In this document: positions 11,313 to 22,805 of the stretch, one piece after another
Position numbering within the stretch: position 1 is the stretch's first letter
Layout: every line of letters starts with the position of its first letter
Assembly: GCA_907163375.1 (NCBI GenBank)
Contig: CAJQUW010012690.1
Location: forward strand, 1 to 64,000
Source: Prostheceraeus crozeri
Taxonomy: Eukaryota; Platyhelminthes; Polycladida; Euryleptidae
Direction of reading: 5' to 3'
Length of the DNA stretch: 64,000 bases
Notes under the pieces: model-generated
Databases searched by the model: none
Told to the model about the DNA's origin: nothing
What the model saw: only the letters and a program-made list of their open reading frames with translations
Made by a program: the position numbers and the translations under genes

Positions 11313-11739
11313 AATGAACTATTGCGGCGAATATTATTGTCCGATTATTTAAAGTATGTGGACATGTATTACTGTTACTAGTACTTCTAATATATGTATA
11401 CTGGAAATAAAGGTTGTGTTTCTATTCTCACATTGTAGTTGGAATTCTAGAGAAAATTTAATTGCATAAACTACATAAATTGTATAAAATACTGAAAATT
11501 AAAATGAATATGATATGAATCGTCAATTGACGGGGTTTCGCCTTTATAGGTATAATACTATTAAAATTGTTTGTATAACTATGACAGCAGTCACCAATAA
11601 AATCTCTGGGTTAGTCATTTTCATCATCATGTAGAATCATTAAAAGTCACGAGAGCCGATTGCAAAATGTTATCACAGAAAAAAGTTATAACAGTTTTAA
11701 ATCTTGAAAATCGTCAATTGACGGGTTCGGCCGTTCTAG

Positions 11740-14428
11740 CTCATACGAACATACAGCTTTCTGATTCACAAAATGCGATGAGAATTGCGAAAGCATGAAA
11801 AAATTATCCTGAATACCACAATTATTGCAGATTAAATCAACATCCTAATTTCTCTACATAATGTGGTTCAGTGGCAAAGTTTGTGTTGCATCAAAATTAC
11901 GTGTGTACGAGTTCTGTCCTTAAATTCAATTGAAACACCTAATAAATGCAGATGAAGGAGGATCTGAAATATTTGGGTGAGGTGGTCAGCCAGCCGCAAT
12001 AGTTTTCCACTGAATTCTTGTCGCATAACCGATGGCGTCGGTCATGTGACAGTTTGTGCTATTGTCAAACAATTAAATACGAAAAAAATAGAGAGAGTGA
12101 AAGTTCTACTGTCACTACTTACGCATAAAGTAGGGCTACTAGCACGTATGATTTAAAAGTTGTCAGTCATGTTAAATATTCCAGACTTTCTAAAACCTTG
12201 GCGTCGGTCATGTGACATTTTGTCCTCAGCAAGATTGGATTTTGTACATAAAAATTATTTTTTAGAAGATCATTGATTAACGACAATGATGTGACAATAT
12301 ATTATTTTGTGGATGCATCCACGCATCTGAGTCTCAAAATGAAGCTTTCTAGCTATTGATGTAATTGATATGTAGACGTCGGTTATGTGAGAAATATGGC
12401 GTTGGTTATGTAACATTTGAAACTGTGGACAATCACATGTTATCAATTTTCGTAAAAATTAGATATCCATGCTCAAAAATAAAAATATTTCGGATAACTG
12501 CGCGACTTTAACAGCATTTTAACGCATTTTGGTAATCTCTAACTCAATAGTAACAATGACTGTATGCACACCGAGAATTAGTACTCGAAGCTGTGGACAT
12601 ACGAATTTGCACCATTTTCAAACTTTGATCACGTCGATAAAGACAGCTGCATCTAAAATGCACATGGATTCGGTGGATCTAGCATCAACTTAAAGTTCAA
12701 TGTGTTTCTCTAAAGAAATTAGACCATTGCATGTCTCTGATTAACCAAAGACAATGAATTAGGAGTCTTTTTGGATTTGCCCAAAAACCATGCGAAGACT
12801 TAATGGATTTGTGTTATCCTGTTCTAAGTGAAACAACAGTTCGAATTGACTTTCTACTTCATTAACCTATCTCTGTGTGATGTACTGATGTTTCTATCAA
12901 TCTCCCTGATTTCCATCGGAGATTTCTTGTATTATCTTTTTGTTTTAGAAATAAATGCTTATTATCATTGTTATTACTATATAAAGAGACCACTGAAAGT
13001 ACAAAATATATACGAAAATACATGATGACTATGATTTGAATTTAGATGGCCCCATTACATAGAAATCAACAATACAATAGAAAGTCCTAGGATGGAAATT
13101 GCATTAAAATTACGGCACACGCCGGGTCATCTAAAGGTCACGTCTAAAGATCATGTACACAAAAGTAATAATGAATATTTACAAAATACTGCAGCGATAA
13201 GATGACAAAGAAAGAAATCCTTTAGACGTTCTGTACGTTTGTCATTTTGAAATATGGCTCCTATAATCTATCAAGAGAATAATCAGACATCGATAATATA
13301 GACATCAAGAGAATTAACAGAACATGCATTGCTCCAGCTTCAAAGACCAAAAGACCAAAAAATCTTACAGTATTCATTTTACTTTGAAATCAGAGACCAA
13401 AGAATCTTACAGTATATATGTTACTTCAAAGAGGTCCCCTGTTCATTATATCAGAACAATTTTTGCATGCTTTTATATTGAATCGTTGCATTAGTTTCCA
13501 AAATATCAACACACTATATCACATGTGTCATTCAATGATTAATTGAAAAGTACCAGCGACATTTCATTGATCTGAGTGATGATTGCAGGTAAAGAAGCCT
13601 TCAGTGTTTTTATTCCAGAAAAGCGTTAGGTTTCTTTATCGCTTTAAGGAGAGAAATTATCTAATAGATAGAACTTCTATCTGTGAATTCTTAAAATGTT
13701 CTCACCACCAGTGCACCGACCACTTTCAATTATGACTGTGAACCAATTTATAATTCGCATTTTAGTATTGAAAAATTGGATAAAGGTTGTCAATGGTTGC
13801 TACACATAAAGACAATATATTAACCAATAAATTAGTGGACTATTTCACATGAAACAATAGTACCATCTCAATTAAAAATTCCCTTCAAGAAAATCTTGTC
13901 ATTTGCTGTGAGCAACTTCCACAACTAAATTGACAAATAGTTTGACTATGATGCAATATTTTAGATCGAAGCTTATCTACAAGCCATAGATTTGCCATGT
14001 GCCATCAGAGTACACAAGCAAGATATCAAATTTCCATTTTAGTGTAGTACTATCTACTCCATGGACTCCATAGAAGTAGATAGTAGTACACTTTCTATGG
14101 ACTTTCTATGGTAATTCTGTTAATTTCTATGATCTACTCCTATGCCCCATTATATCATATACTCGTAGATAGCTGATTTCGCCTCTCTGCTGCAAAGACA
14201 TGAAACCAATGACTACAATGTTGCTATAATCGCTATTATCAGGCAGTAATTTCATCATCTGCTTCAAATGATTTTAAATTGCTACCTTCTAAAAGCGGCA
14301 TAGTAATATTACACTACCATTGAGACTGGTTAAATTTCAAATTATATGAAAAAGATTTGATTTGCCACTCTCATACGTTTTACTCAAATACAGCCTACAC
14401 GTACTGACATAAGCTATTGCGGATTACG
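11740..14428. other. AT-rich stretch without a recognised gene
   Basis: Only short frames occur (for example 12828-13025, a hydrophobic frame without a known domain). Apart from the repeated 16-bp motif at 12034-12413 and a short local duplication around 14045-14110 (agtagatagtagtac and tttctatgga), I see no repeat or terminal inversion. The last few hundred bases should hold the promoter of the Ly6 gene that starts at 14429; no clear TATA box was found. Confidence 0.5.
12034..12413 (+). repeat. Four spaced copies of GGCGTCGGTYATGTGA
   Basis: Copies lie at 12034-12049, 12200-12215, 12375-12390 (one change) and 12398-12413 (two changes). A fifth lies at 8244-8259, on the other side of the piggyBac element. 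The sequence between copies is not repeated, so this is a dispersed short motif and not a tandem satellite. Function unknown. Confidence 0.65.
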
Positions 14429-14893
14429 ATGAAGGCGGTTACCCAAGTATTTGCTATTATATGGATTGTTTCATCTGCACGCGCATTGAAGTGCTACAAC
14501 TGTACTAAAACTGTTCACGGCAGCTGTGGACAAGACGATAAAAATCAAATTACATGTGCTAGTGAAAAGGACTCATGCTTGCGGTTCACTGCAAAAGTTT
14601 CATTAATACAGATGACGGTACTGTCTTGTGTTCCTGCATCTGAAGCCAAATCACCTGGATGTCATCCCAGTAGTGTTGGTAATGCTGCTAAAAAGGCCAT
14701 CGGCAGTCTGGGTGGCATTTCTGGTCTTGCTGGTGATGATGGTAAACCTCGTGAGGATATGTTCTCTGCAGGATCAGAAGAATGCTATTGTAAAACGGAT
14801 TTATGCAATGATGCTGGAAAAGTGGTACCAAGTGCATGCATCTACATACTTGCTTCGTATGTAATTTTAATTGCTTCATTGCTTGATGAATAA
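14429..14893 (+). CDS. Ly6/uPAR-type three-finger protein, GPI-anchored (first copy)
   Basis: A single-exon frame of 154 residues. I start it at ATG 14429; an earlier in-frame TTG at 14417 is not a likely start. Residues 1-19 (MKAVTQVFAIIWIVSSARA) are a signal peptide. The mature part opens LKCYNC, has ten cysteines, and closes with the family signature CYCKTDLCND. The last 20 residues are hydrophobic (ILASYVILIASLL) with small residues before them, as for a GPI attachment signal. A glycine- and serine-rich stretch (about 80-105) lengthens the loop between cysteines 7 and 8. Ly6 proteins are extracellular ligand- or receptor-binding folds; this one's partner cannot be told. A related gene lies at 47148-47600 on the same strand. 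Most animal Ly6 genes have introns, so a one-exon form is unusual and may mean a retrocopy. Confidence 0.87.
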   Translation: MKAVTQVFAIIWIVSSARALKCYNCTKTVHGSCGQDDKNQITCASEKDSCLRFTAKVSLIQMTVLSCVPASEAKSPGCHPSSVGNAAKKAIGSLGGISGLAGDDGKPREDMFSAGSEECYCKTDLCNDAGKVVPSACIYILASYVILIASLLDE

Positions 14894-15044
14894 AGCGAGC
14901 TGCTAGTCAATAGTGTTGGATGCGCTTGACTGTGAATATGAGGAAACAGACATTTTACAGGATTTTTATTTCAATAGCAATTTTATTATATTGCAGTTTG
15001 ATGTAGTTGTACTATGATTGTAAAATAGTCAGCAAGAGAGTTTG

Positions 15045-15050
15045 AATAAA
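15045..15050 (+). promoter_or_regulatory. Likely poly(A) signal of the Ly6 gene
   Basis: AATAAA about 150 bp after the stop codon, followed by T-rich sequence. Another AATAAA overlaps the stop codon itself (about 14889) and is less likely to be the one used. Confidence 0.5.
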
Positions 15051-15284
15051 CTTTTTATTGAGTAAGCATTTTTTTCTACAGTGTTCTTCATGACGATTGC
15101 AGTATAAAAGTCTGTTCAAACTTCGGGGTGAGCTGAGAATATCAACTGTCATAATGAGCAGTGCCATTCAAAATCGGAATTGACCAGAGATTAAATCTAA
15201 ATAAATAACCTTTGTATGATAACGTAAATAAATTAAAGAAGGGGTAATATGAACAAATTCACATCTGCAAAATCAAAGACGGAC

Positions 15285-15490
15285 AACTGATGCGTCTCAT
15301 TATGTTTAGCATGGCAGATGGAAAAAGACGACCAAGAAGATCATGCATTGACGACTAGGGGCAGTGGTGCGAAGCGAGCCTGTAGACGTTAGCCTGGCAA
15401 GCCAAGAAACGGAACAGGAGATGAATCGTGAAGTGCGCCAATGCACAACGGGCCCATGGACCTTACGCTAAGTCAACATAATGTCGTAAG
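15285..15490 (+). pseudogene. LINE 3' end fragment (C-terminus of an RT-containing protein)
   Basis: One frame reads LIMFSMADGKRR, RRSCIDD, then LAWQAKKRNRR and ANAQRAHGPYAKS, with three in-frame stops. This recalls the C-terminal end of endonuclease-bearing LINEs: a basic run, W/C-IDD, then A-QAKDR-xW, then PY near the end. The LINE piece at 35038-35602 is of a similar type. No upstream RT is present here. Confidence 0.5.
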
Positions 15491-16725
15491 ATAGCCTATT
15501 GCATGCTGCTTGAATATGTGATCTCTTCTATATGCGAACATACACCGTACACCTGTTTTTATGTTCATATTAAATTTTAGGCTCCTCATTGATAGCTGCT
15601 GATACTAATACTTGAAGCTAATATATAGTAATACAGAAAATTGTTCATGATATAAGCTTATTACTATTTAGAGACCAAACACCAAACATAAACTTTAGCA
15701 GTTACCTTATACCAACAGAACTTTTCAAAATAAGTGTAGTACATGTAATTTGGACACCAGCAACTGCTTTTTCAAATAATATTTGACACATTTCAAGAAT
15801 GAAGAATGAGTCCGAGCATTCAGCATTGCAAATGCCGCACAGCCATTGAGGGAAGCTCACACGTCGTTGGTTGATAGCACCAAGGTGGAGAGTATAGGAA
15901 CTGAGCAATGAGCACAAGTGTCTTCCTCACTCAGTGAAGAATCATGTATGCTGAACTTATACTATAGCTCGATTGCTGCCTTCACGGACGTTCCTAGCCA
16001 TCTTCCGATTTATCGTCTCTAACACAGCATCAGATTCCATCTTCAAGATGATCAAACTTGAAGTAGGCTAATGTAGTAAGAAGCAGGCCTTTGATTTTGG
16101 TAGCAGCCAATAAATAACACCGGAGGATACCGGCATTGCGGTACTCGATTTCCTAAGAATTAGTTTTCCGGTCATACAATTGAAGCGAGAAAGTGCTGCA
16201 TGCTTTCTAGGAATATTAGAACAATGTCTAAATTTCCCTTCGGGCAAAAAAACTTCAGACGGATGAGCCCGAGCTAACTCGCATCGAGCAGAATTATTAA
16301 CAGATACCTGGTGACGGTGACAGCAGGCAACTGATAGAGTAAAAAAGACACCGATCCCGAGTTAACTCGCATCGGCAGGACAGATTACCATCACTGACAG
16401 ATCCTCTGTTCACGAATAGCGAGTATACTCGGGCTGCCTGTGAGAGCAACATCTATGTGTAAATAGAACACAGCATGCGCTACAAACATGACTGAAAATT
16501 AGAATGACATAGATAATTCACACAAATTTGTCAAATTATCCTTCAGTCATGTCGCACACGTCATAAAAGCGTTAGTTCGCTACTTACGAGTAGGTAGCTG
16601 ATGCTGTTTAGAATATTAATAATAATAATAATAGTGTCTTTTCAGAATGGAAATCACAGTGACACAGTAATGACAATCACGCATTGATAACATACGCACA
16701 ATGGAGATAGAAAATTGCCGTTTAG
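15491..16725. other. No gene recognised; flank of the Polinton
   Basis: Short frames only. It contains a three-fold palindrome group at 16265-16436 and a short (aat)n run near 16617. The bases 16726-16731 (aagacc) are the left target duplication of the Polinton. Confidence 0.5.
16265..16436. repeat. Small element with three CCCGAG-core palindromes
   Basis: CCCGAGCTAACTCGCATCG (about 16268), CCCGAGTTAACTCGCATCGG (about 16356) and GCGAGTATACTCGGGC (16419-16434) are near-palindromes. The outer two are in inverted order, giving short terminal inversion to a stretch of about 170 bp. This looks like a tiny MITE or a cluster of binding sites. No target duplication was found. Confidence 0.45.
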
Positions 16726-16731
16726 AAGACC

Positions 16732-17276
16732 AGTAGTAAGCAAACATCCACTTTAAACACAGCGCCCCCTCTCGGTTGAGAGTGTCCGTGTAGACTTGGG
16801 CGGCCGACCAGGTTGGGCAGAGTGAGCGGTAGGATGTTTTGTGTTCTAGCGTGGAACCGTCTGTTCCAATGGTAGATCTGAGGGCAGATTCGGATTCAGC
16901 GTCAAATTCTGCATCGGTAAGGTGATTTCCAGCGCCATCGGAGCGAAAAGATTTTTGGGACTTCCCCCCCTCGGCAGCGTTGCTTCCAACTTTGGTTAGA
17001 TCGTAGAAAGTCGTGCAATAGCTCGTTTGAAAGCTAAGAGTAAGACATATTCACTGAAAGAAACGGCTTGTTCATATCTGTCTTCGTTTAGATGTGAGAC
17101 GCCATTTAAGATTTGGGAGATTGGCGAAAAACGACAGAGTCAGCGGCGACTGTGGGATGTTTTGGGCTCTAGCGTCTCAACGGCTGCTCCAATGGTAGAT
17201 CTGAGACCAGATTTGGAATCAGCGTCATTCAAGATTTGGGCGATTGGCGAAAAACGACAGAGTTAGAATTTTCCAA
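16732..17276 (+). repeat. Left terminal inverted repeat of the Polinton
   Basis: The inverse of the right repeat, from AGTAGTAAGC to about GACAGAGTTAGAATTT. It contains one copy of the 488-bp block (cgtgcaatagctcg, ctaagagtaagacat, gtcttcgtttagatgtgag). Much of it is also found at 1-1687 and, in part, at 30332-30992. Confidence 0.88.
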
Positions 17277-17351
17277 AAAACAGCTCCAGCGGGCGAAGGA
17301 AGGCTCGGATTGGTAAACGGAGGCCAGATTTGGAATACGCTTGATGTTATT

Positions 17352-17384
17352 GTCCAATGAGAATCATGGATTTCTCTATAAATA
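17352..17384 (+). promoter_or_regulatory. CCAAT and TATA boxes of the first Polinton gene
   Basis: tgtccaatga at about 17351 and tctataaata at 17375-17384 precede the first gene by about 100 bp. The same pair is kept in the trapped Polinton piece at 30332-30992, on the opposite strand, which supports it as the working promoter of this family. Confidence 0.65.
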
Positions 17385-17477
17385 ATGAGACTTTCGGGTG
17401 ACAATCATTCTATTTTTGAATCGTATAAGTGACGGACGCACGTTCTCTCAGCTCATCTATCCTACTTTTCAACTAGA

Positions 17478-18247
17478 ATGGTAAGTCAGAAAACTTCCCT
17501 CCACCTCCTTTCTTGAGTGCCTACCTAATCACATCTTTCCGCTTTCAGGCTACTACATCACTTACCAGACTAGATGCTGATGTCCAGACGGTGCAAGGTT
17601 CGCTACAATCAGGCCATCGACAGTTGAGACCGGTGGAGGAAACAACGCAGGTACATAATCCTACACCCCTACAGCGTAAATTTAGACAAGGCATACGCTA
17701 TTTCGATCATGCTATAGCGCTGGAAACGGGAATGATCCCTTCCTCAGACGTGAGTGTGAAGAGGAATCAGTATGGAGACTATGTCATCATTCCTGTAGCT
17801 CCTTACATATGTCGCCAGCTTGACATTATTGAACAATTTGTGACACTACATATGGATATCCGTACTCCCCTTGACGAAGTGTGGAGAGCGAGAGATGACA
17901 AGGACACACCATATAAAAAGATATGGGAAGGTGAACGACTTTCTCTACCACTATCGCATTGGTGTTCTTACTATCGAAAGGATGGAGAACAAATAACACC
18001 CATCAGGTGTGAAGAGCTCGCAGAAGGCACTTGGAATATTCGTTTCACAATAAGCGGACTACATTATGGTTGTCATAAGGATAATAAATTGGCCTCTATA
18101 GCAATGCATACTCAATCCATTCTATATATACCGAAGCAGCCAGATGTTAATAACATTATTGATCAAATCCTCAACGAGAGCGGTGGGAAGCACAAGTCAG
18201 AGAAGAATGTTGCCGGAAAATGCAAATCAAAGAAGGAGAATCGCTAA
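17478..18247 (+). mobile_element. Polinton part: first gene, role unknown
   Basis: An ATG at 17478 is followed at once by a GT-AG bounded interval (17481-17548), and the long frame lies from 17549. The same arrangement occurs in the trapped piece at 30332-30992, so a short leader intron seems to belong to the family. The protein (about 230 residues) begins ATTSLTRLDADVQTVQ, perhaps a short coil. It continues with a mixed region containing GDYVIIPVAPYICRQLDIIE and HWCSYYRKDGEQITP, and has a lysine-rich tail. I recognise no domain. By position at the end of the element it might be an accessory protein. Confidence 0.6.
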
Positions 18248-18259
18248 TCCTTTCCTATC

Positions 18260-19734
18260 TCTACCTTATGACAATTCGCTTATGTGCTTTGAGTGTCGTA
18301 GACGTGGTCTTATCAGATACATTTTACTTCTTCGCTGTCATCATGTTATTTGTGTATTTTGTCGTGAACAGCATCGTTGCACTTCTTCATGTTGTAATAT
18401 GTTATAGGATTTTTCATCCGATGAGTAAAACTATGTAATTTTCTTTTTAGTCATCCACCATCATTTTTATGGATTGTGAGGGTGATCCTGTACAGGAGCT
18501 CAGTGCTATTGCCATGGACGATTAATCAACAATATTTACAAGACTTTGGTCTTCCTAGTGAAAGTGCTCTTCTTATTGACTTTAAAAGATGGCTGGCAGC
18601 CTTCAATGTTGTACGTATCTTTTGTAATGGTCCCTCCAAGGAGAGAAAGCTTTTTCCTAATCTAGTCATTAATGATATTCTACTTCCACCTTGGGATAGT
18701 AGAGTTAATAAACACTATCATGACGTTGCGAAACGTTTCAAGGAGCTGAGTGTTCCCATTTCAAATGTTCGTTGTAGTAGCTACATTCATAATCAATGTT
18801 CTTTTCCTCCTTACCTCAACACTGCCAAAGTAAGGTTTGGTTTTCATTGCTCTCTGTATGATAGTTACCAACTGTATCTATTTTATTTGTTTCAAACCCA
18901 AAATTTGTAATACATGCTTGAAGAAGTCATTCAATTAAAGCTTTATGTAAAGACTTGCTGTTTTTCATGCAATTGGAGGGATAGATGCAGGATGACAATG
19001 TCTTTCTCAAATGATTGTGGAACATTGCGTTTTCCTAGACAAAGTTTAAAAGGGACTATTCAAGATTATGTGATAACATTTCATAAAGATGAGATTAACA
19101 TCAAATCAGTTATTGGTGATACTAGCACACTATTTTTGAAGTTAATGGATACGTTTTCTGATTAAATTGTAATGGCGCGATTAGTTGCGAAAATTCATTT
19201 CAGTCATTTTGGGAAACAAGAGGTAGAAGATCGTTTCTTCCACTTTGCTTCCTATTCAATGGAAGTTATAGATAATCCTGAAGAATTTTTTGAAAGACAT
19301 ATGGGAAAAATTGCTCAACGTCTTGATGCATTTAACCATCATGATAGCAGTCTAGTGATTGAAGCAATATCACATATTCACATTCAACTTTCTATAAAAG
19401 AAACTTAAAGATCCAATGGTACTTGATCGTAGCACAATTGGTTTTCGAGTTATGTCTACTTACTCTCGAAGTATATTCCTTCTGTACATGCGTCTATTAT
19501 TTGGAAAAGGCTAGCAAGTTCATGTCGTCAAAAAGACTTGCTTTAGAAGTTGTTAGTAAGAGTCAAAATATGTGTGATATATGGAAGCGAAAGGATGGAA
19601 GTGAAAAACGCATCTTTAAGAGATGTAAGCATACTTTCTGCCAGCGCTGTTTCATACGCTGCTGTATTCAACTCTGTCAATGTAGCCACTGTGATATAGC
19701 TCATTTTGAGTGTCACCTCTGCCATAAAAGTTAG
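18260..19734 (+). mobile_element. Polinton part: small zinc-binding proteins and a possible exonuclease-like region
   Basis: Two cysteine/histidine-rich stretches resemble RING or zinc-ribbon folds: around 18280-18400 (MCFECRRRGL, then CHHVICVFCREQH) and around 19570-19725 (CKHTFCQRCF, then CSHCDIAHFECHLC). Between them, near 18465, is IFMDCEGDPVQELSAIAMD, which recalls the first motif (D-x-E) of DEDD-type exonucleases, and a frame with FPNLVINDILLPPWDSR. The exonuclease idea is an inference from one motif. These would be accessory genes of the element. Fossil. Confidence 0.45.
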
Positions 19735-19749
19735 TACCTATGGAAATAT

Positions 19750-20145
19750 GGAAAACTAAAGTTGCGACAATGGTAAAGAGAAAAATGGCGAGACGTAAAA
19801 GTCGAAAGTCTTCAAAATTTTCTACAGCCATTCGAGCTCTTCAACAAATGAAAGGAAATCATCGATATAATGCTATACGACATGCTAATGATAAATTTAT
19901 TCGAGAAATTGTTTCTCATGTGAGAAGTTTGAGGACAAAGAAATTATCACCACAACAACGAAAGTCACTTAAGCGATATACTACAAAATTACGATTCATC
20001 TCCAATCCTAAAATCACCCTTCAAAGAAGGAGAAAAACTCTGTCACAAAAGGGTGGTTTCCTTTCAGCACTACTTCCGATGTTAGCTCCTGTAGTGGGCA
20101 ACGTATTGGGTAGTATCTTTGGCTCTAAAGCGTTAATTATGCAAA
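19750..20145 (+). mobile_element. Polinton part: basic protein with hydrophobic 'GGFL' end
   Basis: A strongly basic protein (RRKSRKSSK, then LSPQQRKSLKRYTTKLRF) ends LSQKGGFLSALLPMLAPVVG and a glycine-rich hydrophobic tail. Small proteins with a KR-rich body, LS-xQK-x-LKRY and a KGGFL-ALL end are common in Polintons and are thought to be virion-associated. The role is inferred from the family only. Confidence 0.6.
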
Positions 20146-20167
20146 TGTTGAATCTCAAAGTATTAAA

Positions 20168-20762
20168 ATGGATTTCAGACTTCAATGTGATAAAGTTCTG
20201 ACTGTATCAGGTCCATCCCATGCAGGTAAAACTGTTTTCACTCTGAATTTGCTAAACAAAAGAAAAGAATTGTTTAGGGAACCTATCAATCGAGTTTATT
20301 TGGTGTTATGGTATTTATCAGCCGTCACTCTTTCAGGAATTGCAACGTCGTAACTTTATTCGAAATGAAGGAATTATCCGAGCTAATAAGATAGATTCTA
20401 ACGATGTCGTTGTATTGGATGATCTATTGAAGGAAAGCAATAATTCTTAAGACGTTACAGATATGTTCATCCGCGTAGCACATCACAAAAGGTGCTTTAT
20501 AATCTACACCACGCAAAATTTGTTTTCTGATGGGGAAAAAGCCCGCACACGAAACCTGAATACGCACTATTACGCTATCTTTAAGAATCCACGAGACAGA
20601 AGTCAATTTGAAATTTTAGCGCGACAAGTTTCGCCAAGTGGTTCAAAAGCCCTAATTGAAATTTTTCAAGCAGCAACTGAAAAACCACACGGTTACGTAT
20701 TTATTGATTTTACACAAGAGTGTCCGGAAGAATTTAGATTTCGAAGTGATATTTTGAAATAG
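20168..20762 (+). mobile_element. Polinton part: genome-packaging ATPase (FtsK/A32 type)
   Basis: A Walker A motif is seen in TVSGPSHAGKTVFTLNLL, followed by a Walker B-like NDVVVLDDLLKE and the motor-like region IVYTTQNLF in its local form CFIIYTTQNLFSDGEKAR. It ends with PHGYVFIDFTQECPEEFRFR, as in Polinton ATPases. In the family this protein pumps DNA into the capsid. It lies between the basic protein and a conserved protein of unknown role. Fossil. Confidence 0.82.
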
Positions 20763-20782
20763 CCTATGATTATCTACAAACT

Positions 20783-21330
20783 ATGAGCTCCTATTCTCGC
20801 ATGATTGTCATTCCTCAGGATGAATATGTGCAATTGATTGCCATGCAGCAAGTAAAGCAACCTCTAGGAAATCAAATTTATAAGAAAAAACTGGATTATC
20901 AGGAAAATGTACATATTAAAGATCCATATCGCGCAGTTTTATTACAATCAGCAACTGTGGAAGAATTGAAAAGTTTGAAGAATAAGATTTGTGACTCTGT
21001 TTCGACTGCTACACCTTTAGCATCTCGTGCACGTGCCATAGCTCTTTTGAGCAGCATTGAACCATATCTCAATGTGAATGATAGAGGTGAAATCATTACA
21101 GATGATGATAAAATTATTAGCGCTTCGCGTTATGAAGACTTGTTTCAGTATGCAACGCGTAGAAAACGTCGACAAAGTTATGTCCCACATGGTTGACCAC
21201 ATTTTCTTCAACTATTGAAAAAGCATAATGTTCCAAAATTTGCATTGAATAATGAAACATTGAAAGAACTTGATTCTACTTCAGAAGTTAGTACTATTCA
21301 AATGTTAATTCTGTTCATAGAATGAGGAGT
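20783..21330 (+). mobile_element. Polinton part: conserved protein of unknown role
   Basis: The frame begins MSSYSRMIVIPQDEYVQLIA and includes DPYRAVLLQSATVEELKSLK and YEDLFQYATRRKRRQ. Proteins starting with 'M-IPxDEY-xL' in the same place after the ATPase are usual in these elements, but I know of no assigned function. Fossil. Confidence 0.5.
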
Positions 21331-21675
21331 GCCACAATGCCAAGAAATTGGTTTAAGAGTTCACCTTCTACATCTCCTTCCACACTTACTAAGAAAACAA
21401 GAGCAAGAGAACGACGTAGATCTATACCCTCTAGGTAAACAAGAGAAAGAGATAGACGTAGAAGATCTCCACCAAAGAAATATATGTTCTGAGACTATTA
21501 ATATGAAGCAGATGCGTTGCATGCCATGCAATGAACCGCCGGAGGTACATGTTGATGCAACATGTAATTGCTGTGCCAGCTCTTACAGTGAGACTCCTAA
21601 GCAATGTGAACATGAACGTAAATCTGCTAATTCTTGTGGCTGTTGTAAGTGTAAAATGGCAAGAAAGCAAGAACA

Positions 21676-22765
21676 TGGGAAGAAGGAGGAGTCATTCGTC
21701 ATCACATGAACTTTTAAAGTCAATATACTATGCTGTAAAACATCCAGCAGGATTTGCATTTATAAAGAAATTGTCAAAAGCGAGTGGTCTTCCGCAATCA
21801 CAAGGTAAACAATGGTTAAAGGGTCAGGGTCAGGCTACCTATACACTACACAAGCAAGCGAAAAAGACGTACCGTACCCGTCATTATATTACTCATGACA
21901 TTGATGAACAGTGGCAGGCAGATTTGCGTGACGTAGCCTCTATTTCAAAACATAACTCGGGAAATAACTTTATTTTGACAGTAATTGATATTTTCTCGCG
22001 ATATGCGTGGGCTCAACCATTAAAAACTAAAGAAGGTAAAGGAGTAGCAACGGCATTTTAGTCAATTTTCCAACAGGGTCGCATTCTAAAGAGAATTCAG
22101 AGTGATCAAGGAAAAGAGTTCGAAAATCAGCATGTGGGAAGATTGTTTGAGAGATATGACATTGAGTTGTTTAGTGTAAAGAGTGCCTATAAGGCTGCAT
22201 TAGTTGAACGTTTTAACCGCACATTGAAAAATCGCTTGTGGCGACATTTTACTGCCAACTTAACACAAAATTGGACAAGGATTCTACAAGATACGCTACA
22301 TGCCTACAATCACTCTGTACATCGCTCTATTGGACTCAGACCAGCAGATGTGAATGCTGACAATGTAGATGAAGTGCGTAAAGCATTCCAACGTGAGCGT
22401 AATAATGCAAAAAGTGATGTAAAAATAGGCGATAAAGTTCGCATATCAAAAGTGAAGAGTGTTTTGCCAAAGGTTATCTCCCGAAATGGACAGAAGAATA
22501 TTTTACAGTTTCAAACATCAATAAAAAAGACTCTCCCACAACTTACAAGTTAAAAGATTACGATAATGAAGAAATAGATGGCAGCTTTTACCGTGATGAG
22601 ATTGAGGTAGTCACTGAAAGTGAAACATATTTAGTAGAGAAAATCATCCGTTGCAAAAAACGTCAAGGCGAAGAATGGTGTCTTGTTAAATGGCTCGGCT
22701 ATCCTTCAAGTATGAACTCTTGGATGCGTCGTGCAGACATTTTTCATCAAAGTGATCGCAAGTGA
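21676..22765 (+). mobile_element. Polinton part: retroviral-type integrase with chromodomain-like end
   Basis: The region begins with a basic stretch, then WLKGQGQATYTLHKQAKK. The catalytic core follows, with DEQWQADLRDV, VIDIFSRYAWAQPLKTK, IQSDQGKEFEN and ALVERFNRTLKNRLWRHF, that is the D, D, E residues of the rve fold. The C-terminal part reads VEKIIRCKKRQGEEWCLVKW and LGYPSSMNSW, a chromodomain-like fold, as is common in Polinton integrases. In the family it joins the element ends to the target. A small cysteine-rich frame overlaps its start (about 21500-21709). Fossil. Confidence 0.87.
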
Positions 22766-22805
22766 TTTATGCAAAACTATAACTTGCGAGTTCAAGATTT
22801 AAGTA

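Larger units (their letters stand above)
8861..11739 (+). mobile_element. piggyBac-type DNA transposon, decayed
   Basis: The left end is TTAA (8857-8860) followed by CACTAGAACGGCCG; the right end is the inverse CGGCCGTTCTAG ending at 11739. The right copy has lost its last bases and the TTAA. A subterminal block with cccgtcaattgacgatttt follows the left end at about 8908, and inverted versions occur at 11519 and 11707, the usual layout of transposase binding sites. The TTAA flank, the CACTAGAA start and the transposase inside (9451-11312) fix the superfamily. Confidence 0.88.

Noticed and set aside
18260-19165. A remnant of the Polinton DNA polymerase B
   Set aside because: No polymerase motif (such as DTDS or the palm boxes) is visible; the D-x-E motif near 18470 fits an exonuclease-like protein at best.
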